Assembly: GCA_017938785.1 (NCBI GenBank)
Contig: JAGBAU010000276.1
Location: 1 to 5,059, forward strand
From: Clostridia bacterium
Lineage (GTDB): Bacteria; Bacillota_A; Clostridia; Christensenellales; Aristaeellaceae
Direction: 5' to 3'
DNA length: 5,059 nucleotides
Part shown: positions 1 through 5,059 of the stretch, piece by piece
How positions within the stretch are numbered: the first letter of the stretch is position 1
Layout of the letters: each line of letters begins with the position of its first letter
Notes under the pieces: model-generated
Database searches by the model: none
Told to the model about the DNA's origin: nothing
The model's input: only the letters and a program-made list of their open reading frames with translations
Program-made: the position numbers and the translations under genes

Positions 1-454
1 CCATGTCGAGGACCTCCTTGCTCAGGTCGATGCGGGCGAGGCCGTCGGAAATATCCAGGTCGAAGGTGGTGTTCTCCGGAATCACGGTCCGCAGGCCCAG
101 CCGGGCGGCGTTCATATCGTTTTCCGGGGATTTGACCATCATGTTGAGGGTGGCCTTCGCGATGCCGTCCTGGTAGGCCATGTTGCACATCACCGGCACA
201 AGGTAACCATAGTTATCCTGGTAGTAGACCACGGTGGACACGGTGGGCACATCCGGCTTCACGGCTTCGGCATTGGCGGCGACCTCCACGGTGGCCTCCG
301 GGGTGATTTGGGGCACCGGAGAAGGCGTGACCACGGCGCCCGGGGCGGTTTCCTCCTGCCCCCAGAATGTCCAGGCACAGGCCAGCGCCACGGCGATGAC
401 CAGCAGCGCAATCGACAACAGGTACAGATTCTTCTGGCTCGAGGTGATTTTCAT
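1..454 (-). CDS. GerMN-domain membrane-anchored protein (partial, C-terminus off window)
   Basis: The reading frame opens with ATG at 454-452 and stays open to the left edge, giving 151 residues; the stop lies outside. An AAGGAGGG ribosome binding site (468-461) sits 6 bases before the ATG and fixes the start. Residues 1-11 are short and polar with lysines. Residues 12-31 form one hydrophobic helix, so the protein is probably anchored with its bulk outside the cell. Cys26 lies in the context VALAC, which is not a good lipobox (Leu at -2), so lipoprotein processing is possible but not favoured. Residues 33-72 are a Pro/Ala/Thr/Val-rich linker. From about residue 74 the pattern fits a GerMN domain: a VVYYQD strand, YLVPV (84-88), a helix with KATLNMMVKSP (100-110), GLRTVIPENT (120-129), then DISDGLARIDLSKE (134-147). 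In Bacillus, GerM is a lipoprotein needed for sporulation and germination, where it affects spore cortex and septal peptidoglycan. GerMN domains also occur in non-sporulating bacteria, so the exact role is uncertain. It is transcribed divergently from rqcH. Confidence 0.82.
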   Translation of the reverse strand, partial: MKITSSQKNLYLLSIALLVIAVALACAWTFWGQEETAPGAVVTPSPVPQITPEATVEVAANAEAVKPDVPTVSTVVYYQDNYGYLVPVMCNMAYQDGIAKATLNMMVKSPENDMNAARLGLRTVIPENTTFDLDISDGLARIDLSKEVLDM

Positions 455-460
455 CCGGAA

Positions 461-506
461 CCCTCCTTGCGAAATCCTTGCATTCACGGTTCAGGATATT
501 CTTCGC
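461..506 (-). promoter_or_regulatory. Leader hairpin abutting the ribosome binding site of the GerMN gene
   Basis: In the minus-strand leader, GCGAA (506-502) can pair with TTCGC (473-469), and ATCCT (497-493 as AT-CC-T on the transcript) with AGGAT (478-474). This leaves a 4-base bulge on one side and a 14-base loop. The stem ends directly against the AAGGAGGG ribosome binding site (468-461). It could modulate translation, but two 5-bp helices with a bulge and large loop are modest evidence and may be chance. Confidence 0.25.
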
Positions 507-539
507 AGCGGGTGGGTATGCCATTTATTTCCGCCTTTC

Positions 540-568
540 ATTTTAACACATCCTATGCGGTTGCGCAA
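540..568 (-). promoter_or_regulatory. Predicted sigma-A promoter for the GerMN gene
   Basis: Read on the minus strand, the -35 box is TTGCGC (568-563), the spacer is 17 bp (562-546) and the -10 box is TAAAAT (545-540). A TGT directly before it (548-546) makes an extended -10. Transcription would start near 532-534, leaving a leader of about 79 bases before the ATG at 454. The -35 match to TTGACA is only 3 of 6, but the spacing and extended -10 are good. The -35 box overlaps that of the divergent rqcH promoter. Confidence 0.55.
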
Positions 569-589
569 TTCCCGGCGTTGGGTTATAAT
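561..589 (+). promoter_or_regulatory. Predicted sigma-A promoter for rqcH operon
   Basis: The -35 box is TTGCGC (561-566), followed by a 17-bp spacer (567-583) and a consensus -10 box TATAAT (584-589). Transcription would start near 595-597, giving a short leader of about 22 bases that holds only the ribosome binding site GGAGG (607-611), 7 bases before the ATG at 619. The -10 is perfect and the -35 matches 3 of 6 bases. The first six bases of the palindrome TTGCGCAA serve this promoter and the last six, read in reverse, serve the GerMN promoter. Confidence 0.7.
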
Positions 590-618
590 GGTACATATTT
601 TCAATCGGAGGAACACCC

Positions 619-2346
619 ATGCCTTTGGACGGACTCACCCTGGGCCTGATCGCCCGGGAACTGAACAACACCCTCGCCGGCGGCCGCATCGACCGCATCA
701 TCCAGCCGGAGCGCGATGAACTGATCTTCACCGTGCGCAACCAGGGGGCAAACCATATGCTGCTGCTCTCCGCCAGCGCAGGCTGCGCGCGTGCGCACCT
801 GACCACCGTCAAGAAGAACAGCCCGCTGGAGCCCTTCAACCTGTGCATGCTGATGCGCAAGCACCTGATCGGCGGACGCATCTTCGAGATTCGCCAGGCC
901 GAGGCCGACCGCATCCTGGAGGTTGAAATCGAGCACCTGGACGAATTGGGTGACCGCGCCACCAAGACCATCGTATGTGAGTTCATGGGCAAGCACTCCA
1001 ACCTGATCTTCACCGGCGCCGACGGCCGCATCATCGACAGCGCCCGCCGCGTCAGCGAAGCCATCTCCTCCGTGCGCGAGGTACTGCCGGGTCTGCGCTA
1101 TGAGCGTCCCCCGGCCCACGGAAAGATTCCCTTCGACCAGGTTACCGAGGACAGGCTCTACGCTGCCATGAACGGCATGGGCGGCGCAGTGAACAAGCTG
1201 ATCTCCGCCACCATCAGCGGCATGTCCGCCCAGACAGCGCGAGAGCTGGCCTACCGCGCCTGCGGCAACGAGGACGCCCACATCGAGGAATGCGACCTGG
1301 GAGCCGTATGCGCATCCATCGCCCGGGAAATTCAAAACATGCTGGGCGAAACCGCGCCCGCGGTGCTGTATAATATGGAAGACAAGCCCATGGACGCCGT
1401 GGCCTTCCCCTATGCCAGCCGCGCCTTCCTGAAAAGCGAATCCTTCCCCACCATCTCCGCGGCCATGGACGAATTCTACCGTTCCCGCGACCGGGCCGAG
1501 CGCATCTCCCAGAAGAGCGCCGCCATCCACCGTACCCTGAAGAACAACATTGAGCGCTGCGAAAAGAAGCTGGCGCTGCAGCGAGAAGCCCTGCTGGGCA
1601 GCGAGCGCATGGAGGAATACCGCATCAGCGGCGAGCTGCTGATGGCGAACCTGTACCTGGCCGACAAGGGTATGAAGAGCGTATCCCTGCCCAACTACTA
1701 CGATCCCGAAATGAAGCAGATCGATATCCAGCTGGATGTGAAGCTCTCCCCCGCCCAGAATGCCCAGAGATACTTCAAGCTCTACCAGAAGGCCCGCAAC
1801 GCCCGCACCCTGGCCGCCGAGCAGATCGAAAAGACCAGCGAGGAACTCGCCTACCTGGAGGGGCAGATGGACAACCTGAGCAAGTGCTCCGGCGAGAGCG
1901 AGCTGGCTGAACTGCGCGAGGAGCTGGAGAAGTTCGGCTACCTGCGCCGCTCCACCAACCGCCGCCAGATGAAGCAGCTGCCGCCCAGCCAGCCCATGAA
2001 GTTTACCGCGCCTTCGGGACGCATCATCCTGGTGGGCAAGAACAACCTGCAAAACGACAAGCTCACCGCCTCCGCCGATCTCAACGAAATCTGGCTGCAC
2101 GCCAAGGATATGCCCGGCAGCCATGTGATCATCGTGGGCGAAAATCCGGATGACGAAACCATCGTCTACGCCGCCAAGCTGGCCGCCGCCTACTCAAAGG
2201 GCGCCAATTCCAGCAAGGTGCCCGTGGATTACACCAAGCGCCGCTATGTGAAGAAGCCCTCGGGCTCCAAGCCGGGCTTCGTGATCTACACCAACCAGAA
2301 GACCCTGTACGTCACACCCGACGAAAACATGGGAGCAGGTGAATAA
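619..2346 (+). CDS. rqcH: RqcH: NFACT family ribosome quality control protein (Rqc2 homolog)
   Basis: This 575-residue protein matches the length of Bacillus RqcH (also annotated YloA, FbpA or fibronectin-binding protein). Family role: RqcH binds the stalled 50S subunit carrying peptidyl-tRNA, recruits tRNA-Ala and drives synthesis of C-terminal alanine tails that mark the nascent chain for ClpXP-type proteolysis. Visible domains: NFACT-N from residue 1 to about 170, with the D97-R98 pair needed for tRNA selection (in EADRIL), EFMGKHSNLIF (121-131) and a PGLRYERPP segment (157-165); a helix-hairpin-helix-like region around 172-230 with GMSAQTAREL; two charged coiled-coil arms at about 283-330 and 375-440 (CC-M); and NFACT-R (DUF814) from about 461 to 566, with GKNNLQND (473-480), WLHAKDMPGSHV (492-503) and KKPSGSKPGFV (545-555). 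All signature blocks are intact, so it should be active. The start follows GGAGG by 7 bases and a consensus -10 lies 29 bases upstream. It is first in an operon with a GNAT gene. The old label of fibronectin-binding adhesin is less likely for a protein without a signal peptide. Confidence 0.95.
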   Translation: MPLDGLTLGLIARELNNTLAGGRIDRIIQPERDELIFTVRNQGANHMLLLSASAGCARAHLTTVKKNSPLEPFNLCMLMRKHLIGGRIFEIRQAEADRILEVEIEHLDELGDRATKTIVCEFMGKHSNLIFTGADGRIIDSARRVSEAISSVREVLPGLRYERPPAHGKIPFDQVTEDRLYAAMNGMGGAVNKLISATISGMSAQTARELAYRACGNEDAHIEECDLGAVCASIAREIQNMLGETAPAVLYNMEDKPMDAVAFPYASRAFLKSESFPTISAAMDEFYRSRDRAERISQKSAAIHRTLKNNIERCEKKLALQREALLGSERMEEYRISGELLMANLYLADKGMKSVSLPNYYDPEMKQIDIQLDVKLSPAQNAQRYFKLYQKARNARTLAAEQIEKTSEELAYLEGQMDNLSKCSGESELAELREELEKFGYLRRSTNRRQMKQLPPSQPMKFTAPSGRIILVGKNNLQNDKLTASADLNEIWLHAKDMPGSHVIIVGENPDDETIVYAAKLAAAYSKGANSSKVPVDYTKRRYVKKPSGSKPGFVIYTNQKTLYVTPDENMGAGE

Positions 2347-2349
2347 ATG
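2337..2349 (+). promoter_or_regulatory. rqcH stop / GNAT start junction with embedded ribosome binding site
   Basis: The rqcH stop TAA (2344-2346) directly touches the next ATG (2347-2349) with no base between. The ribosome binding site AGGTGA (2337-2342), with GGGAG further up (2331-2335), lies inside the last rqcH codons. Ribosomes ending rqcH translation would therefore be placed on the GNAT start, which suggests translational coupling. Confidence 0.7.
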
Positions 2350-2850
2350 AACATCGAACTTCGGAAATGGAATGAAGCGGACTTCCCCGCCATCAGCGAA
2401 ATCTTTACCCGCTGCGACCGCAGCTACCTGAGCGATGGTCTGCCCATGCCCTATACGGAAACGCACGCACAGGGCTGGTATGAAAACACGGTACTTCCCC
2501 GGGACGGAAAGGACGGCCTGTATCGGGTCATCTTCGCGGACGGCAAACCCGTGGGCGTAATTACCCTGGCCTGCGGCGGCGACATCTATGCCCATGATGG
2601 GGATATGGGTTACCTTTTGCTGAAGGAATACGGTGGAAAAGGCATAATGTCCGCAGCCGTGCGCCTGTTCTGCGCCGAAGCATTTGAAGCCCTGGACATC
2701 CTGCGCATCACCGGCCGGGTATTCTCCCCCAACGCCGCTTCCCGCCGGGTTCTGGAGAAGAATGGTTTCGAGCTGGAGGGAACCCTCCGCCGGGCCGTAT
2801 GCAAGGGCGAAAATATCTATGATATGTGCGTTTATGGAAAATTGAAATAA
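2347..2850 (+). CDS. GNAT family N-acetyltransferase, RimJ/RimL-like
   Basis: This 167-residue single-domain protein should transfer acetyl from acetyl-CoA to an amine; the substrate is not readable from the sequence. The N-terminal strand IELRKWNEADF (3-13) is the usual opening of Acetyltransf_3 members (RimJ/RimL type, acetylating protein N-termini, and related small-molecule or antibiotic acetylases). Motif A is GYLLLKEYGGKGIM (88-101), with the acetyl-CoA pyrophosphate-binding GGKG loop at 96-99; Glu94 stands where Gln or Arg is common, which is frequent in this subfamily. Motif B is SPNAASRRVLEKNGF (127-141), followed by ELEGTLRRAVCKGE (142-155) and a final D-M-C-V-Y strand, all typical. 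The length is normal and no key element is missing. It begins immediately after the rqcH stop and is followed by a strong terminator, so it is the last gene of the operon. That linkage hints at, but does not prove, a role near translation or nascent-chain handling. Confidence 0.9.
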   Translation: MNIELRKWNEADFPAISEIFTRCDRSYLSDGLPMPYTETHAQGWYENTVLPRDGKDGLYRVIFADGKPVGVITLACGGDIYAHDGDMGYLLLKEYGGKGIMSAAVRLFCAEAFEALDILRITGRVFSPNAASRRVLEKNGFELEGTLRRAVCKGENIYDMCVYGKLK

Positions 2851-2859
2851 ACAAAACGA

Positions 2860-2888
2860 ATCCCCCGATTCATTGCGAATCGGGGGAT
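2860..2888. terminator. Bidirectional rho-independent terminator between convergent genes
   Basis: A perfect 12-bp inverted repeat, ATCCCCCGATTC (2860-2871) and GAATCGGGGGAT (2877-2888), encloses a 5-base loop. On the plus strand it is followed by GATTTTATG with a short T-run (2891-2894), 10 bases after the GNAT stop. On the minus strand it is followed by TCGTTTTGTTTATTT, a better T-rich tail, and it begins 13 bases after the PBP stop. It can end both converging transcripts; the T-tract is stronger in the PBP direction. Confidence 0.9.
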
Positions 2889-2901
2889 GATTTTATGTCG
2901 C

Positions 2902-5059
2902 TCAGCAGCTGGTACAGTATCCGATACCGGCGGAATATTCGCTGGTGGAGGAACCGTAGAAGTAGCTCTGCACCACATCCATATCCGAGGCGTTTCTCAG
3001 CGGATGGCCTTCGGGAATGTAGATGATGCCCACGACCATGGTATTTTCGCACCTGTCGGTGGCCACCAGGCCGCTTCTTCGGCACACGGTCACCGCGCGG
3101 TGCATGTTGCAGTAGGCGGTGGGAACCTTATCCTGGGTGTAGTAATCGGTGATCAGCGGATACTGGTTGGCGTCGTGCTCACAGGCCTCGGTGGCCAGCA
3201 TGCCCGATACGCCGCACACCGTTGCCGGGTACAGGCCGTAATCGAAGGGCGAGCCGGAGATGATGCTGCGGTCGGCGGTGCAATCGGTCAGGGTGTGCAC
3301 CTCGCTCATCATGGCCGCCCACAGGGGCGCTGCTGCGGAGGAGCCGGTGGCGCTGGATTCCAGGGGCTTGTAGTAATCCGAGCCGATCCAGATTGCGCCG
3401 GCATAGTAGCCGCTCATACCGGCGAAGGTGACGCCGATGTTATTGGAGTTGGTGCCGGTCTTGCCGCCGATGGTCAGGTCGCCAAACTTGGCATTGGAGC
3501 CGGTACCCTCGGAGGATACACAGCCGATCAGACAATCCACCAGCTGGTAGGCGGTGGATTCCTTGAACACCTGGCGGGTTTCCTGCACCTCGCGCACGTC
3601 GATGTACACGGTACCGTCGGGGTTGAGAACCTGGGTGAAGGCGTAGGGCTCCAGGTACTGGCCGCGGTTGGCAATGGCTCCGTAGGCGGCGGCCAGCTCA
3701 ATCACGGAAATGCCAGAGGAACCCAGGGCCAGACCCGCGCCAGTGGCCAGGATGTGGTCCGGGTCGATGCCCAGCTTCAAAAGATAGGTAACGGAATTCT
3801 CGATGCCCACATAGTCCATCAGCACATGCGCGGTGGAGGTATTGTGGGAGCGGTTGATGGACCTTCTCATGGATTCCACACCGGAGAAGGAACCGTCGGA
3901 ATAGTTGTTGGGATAGCCGTTTTCACTGTTCCAGTTGGCGATTTCAATGGGTAGGTTCAACACCGGAGTGCCCGGGGAATAGCCCATATCGAAGGCCGGG
4001 CCGAATACGGACAGCGGTTTGATGGAGGAGCCGATGGGCATCTCCAGCTGGTAGGCGCGGTTGAGCTGCTTCTTCTGCACAGGCTCGCTTCGGCCGCCCA
4101 CAACTGCCACCAGCTCGCCGGTGTGCCAGTTGACCACTGCGGCTGCAGCCTGGGGCTGGACCACGGTCAGGTATTCGCCGCCGCCCAGGGAGGACTGGGT
4201 GGAGGAATCGTTGGCGTGGCGCATGGCCGGATAGCGGCTCCAGTTGGTGATGGTATCCTGAACCGCAGACTGTACCTGCGGATCCAGGGAGGTGTAGATG
4301 ATGTAGCCGCCGTTGCGAAGCTTGGTTTCCATGCTGCTGCGGTTGGCGGAGGTATCCTCCAGGCCCTCTACGCGCAGCATCTTGGTGACAACGTCATAGA
4401 TGGAATATTCCACGTAGTAGGCGTTGTCGTACATGGCGTCGGAGGAAGCGGTGGAGCTCTGAAGCACGTTCAGGGTATCCGCCTTGGCTGCATCGTATTC
4501 CGCTTGGGTGATCAGCTGGTGATCCAGCATTTCGCCCAGTACGTGGTCGGTGCGGTTGTCGATCAGCTCGCTGGTTTCATAGGTGTAGTAGTTTCTGCGG
4601 GGATTGTAGCGATAGGGATTGCGGATAACCGCTGCCAGGCAGGCGCATTCGCGCAGGGTGAGCTCATTGAGTTCCTTGCCGAAGTAGTCCTGTGCGGCAA
4701 TCTTGATGCCGTAGTTGGAGCCTCCCAGGTAGATGACGTTCAGGTAGGCTTCCAGGATTTCATCCTTGGTGAGGGTCTCTTCCACCTGCAGCGCCAGGTA
4801 GGCCTCCTGGGCCTTGCGCTTGTAGTTCTGGTCCGCGTTGAGCAGGGTGAGCTTAACCAACTGGCAGGTGATGGTGGATGCGCCCTGGAGGTTGCCGCCA
4901 ATGATGTTATTCACCAGCGCGCCGCCGATACGCTTGATATCCACGCCGTGGTGCTCGTAGAAGCGGGCGTCCTCGATGGCGATAACTGCGTTGATCAGCT
5001 GCTGGGGGATCTCCTCGAATTCTACATAGATTCGGTTTTCGGAGCCCTTAAACTCAGTC
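2902..5059 (-). CDS. Class A penicillin-binding protein (GT51 glycosyltransferase / transpeptidase), N-terminus off window
   Basis: The frame is open from the right edge to TGA at 2904-2902, giving 718 visible residues. An internal GTG at 4944 is not the start, because the conserved catalytic block lies upstream of it. Residues below count from the first full codon (5058). Such proteins polymerise lipid II into glycan strands and cross-link them outside the membrane; the missing N-terminus should hold the membrane anchor. GT51 domain: AIEDARFYEHHG (27-38, catalytic Glu29), QGASTITCQLVK (58-69; Cys65 replaces the usual Gln), RKAQEAYLALQVEE (81-94, second catalytic Glu expected in this motif), KDEILEAYLNVIYLGG (98-113), then LTLRECACLAAVIRNPYRYNP (133-153). 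Transpeptidase domain: SSIK (344-347, nucleophile Ser344), SHN (404-406) and KTGT (533-536), all intact. The tail from about residue 590 to 718 is rich in Cys and carries a duplicated C-x2-S-G-x2-A-T-x2-C motif, ending in GYCTSC. The family is PBP1a/PonA-like (symbol pbpA, ponA or mrcA depending on genome). It converges on the rqcH operon and shares its terminator. Confidence 0.93.
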   Translation of the reverse strand, partial: TEFKGSENRIYVEFEEIPQQLINAVIAIEDARFYEHHGVDIKRIGGALVNNIIGGNLQGASTITCQLVKLTLLNADQNYKRKAQEAYLALQVEETLTKDEILEAYLNVIYLGGSNYGIKIAAQDYFGKELNELTLRECACLAAVIRNPYRYNPRRNYYTYETSELIDNRTDHVLGEMLDHQLITQAEYDAAKADTLNVLQSSTASSDAMYDNAYYVEYSIYDVVTKMLRVEGLEDTSANRSSMETKLRNGGYIIYTSLDPQVQSAVQDTITNWSRYPAMRHANDSSTQSSLGGGEYLTVVQPQAAAAVVNWHTGELVAVVGGRSEPVQKKQLNRAYQLEMPIGSSIKPLSVFGPAFDMGYSPGTPVLNLPIEIANWNSENGYPNNYSDGSFSGVESMRRSINRSHNTSTAHVLMDYVGIENSVTYLLKLGIDPDHILATGAGLALGSSGISVIELAAAYGAIANRGQYLEPYAFTQVLNPDGTVYIDVREVQETRQVFKESTAYQLVDCLIGCVSSEGTGSNAKFGDLTIGGKTGTNSNNIGVTFAGMSGYYAGAIWIGSDYYKPLESSATGSSAAAPLWAAMMSEVHTLTDCTADRSIISGSPFDYGLYPATVCGVSGMLATEACEHDANQYPLITDYYTQDKVPTAYCNMHRAVTVCRRSGLVATDRCENTMVVGIIYIPEGHPLRNASDMDVVQSYFYGSSTSEYSAGIGYCTSC
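3049..3216 (-). repeat. Duplicated Cys motif in the PBP C-terminal tail
   Basis: Within the protein, ATVCGVSGMLATEAC and VTVCRRSGLVATDRC share the pattern T-V-C-x2-S-G-[ML]-[LV]-A-T-[ED]-x-C. Their first cysteines are 44 residues apart (visible residues 615 and 659). The coordinates cover both copies from first to last cysteine. The tail holds eight cysteines in total, counting the C-terminal CTSC. This is a protein-level repeat; the DNA copies have diverged. Confidence 0.75.

Noticed and set aside
513..543. A possible sporulation sigma (sigma-G/E-like) promoter for the GerMN gene: AAATG (543-539), 18-base gap, CATACCC (520-514) on the minus strand.
   Set aside because: It only partly matches the sigma-G consensus, and the extended -10 sigma-A promoter beside it has better geometry. 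It is worth recalling if the host is shown to sporulate.
234..719. Plus-strand open frames crossing the GerMN gene, the intergenic region and the start of rqcH.
   Set aside because: They overlap the GerMN and rqcH genes in other frames and run through both divergent promoters; no family pattern is visible.
601..2124. A long minus-strand open frame (about 507 codons) opposite rqcH.
   Set aside because: It lies wholly antisense to a gene with clear family motifs. Its translation is a low-complexity mix of Gly, Ala, Val, Leu, Gln and His with no recognisable domain, as expected for a mirror frame in GC-rich coding DNA.
2887..3954. A plus-strand open frame (about 355 codons) opposite the PBP gene.
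   Set aside because: It begins at the terminator, has Gly/His/Val-rich composition, and is antisense to the conserved transpeptidase coding sequence. It is a shadow frame.
4942..4944. GTG at 4944 as the start codon of the PBP.
   Set aside because: The same frame continues upstream with IEDARFYEHHG, the catalytic GT51 block, so the real start is beyond the right edge.
1..5059. CRISPR arrays, tRNA or rRNA genes, insertion sequences or attachment sites.
   Set aside because: I found no regularly spaced direct repeats, cloverleaf-like segments, transposase motifs or terminal inverted repeats; nearly all of the window is accounted for by four genes and their control signals.

Overview
The window most likely comes from a high-GC, low-branching Gram-positive bacterium of the Firmicutes/Clostridia type, possibly an uncultured gut lineage. 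The clues are a GerMN-domain protein, an RqcH-type NFACT protein of Bacillus-like length, strong AGGAGG-like ribosome binding sites, and a class A penicillin-binding protein with a Firmicutes-style cysteine-containing tail. This taxonomic placement is inference from gene content; no rRNA or other marker is present.

Layout from left to right. (1) Positions 1-454, minus strand: the N-terminal 151 residues of a membrane-anchored GerMN-domain protein that runs off the left edge. (2) Positions 455-618: a divergent intergenic region. Two sigma-A-type promoters face away from each other, and both appear to use the same 8-bp palindrome, TTGCGCAA, as their -35 box, each with an exact 17-bp spacer. (3) Positions 619-2850, plus strand: a two-gene operon of rqcH (NFACT / bacterial Rqc2, ribosome quality control) followed with no intergenic base by a RimJ/RimL-like GNAT acetyltransferase. 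(4) Positions 2860-2888: a perfect 12-bp hairpin that can serve as terminator for both convergent units. (5) Positions 2902-5059, minus strand: a large class A penicillin-binding protein (GT51 glycosyltransferase plus transpeptidase). Its N-terminus is beyond the right edge.

The window mixes envelope/sporulation-type functions (GerMN protein, class A PBP) with translation rescue (RqcH). Gene density is high, and I see no mobile element, CRISPR array, tRNA or rRNA. No clearly new multi-gene system is visible. The points most worth a second look are the shared -35 palindrome, the coupling of a GNAT to rqcH, a Gln-to-Cys change in the GT51 active-site motif of the PBP, and its duplicated Cys-rich C-terminal tail.
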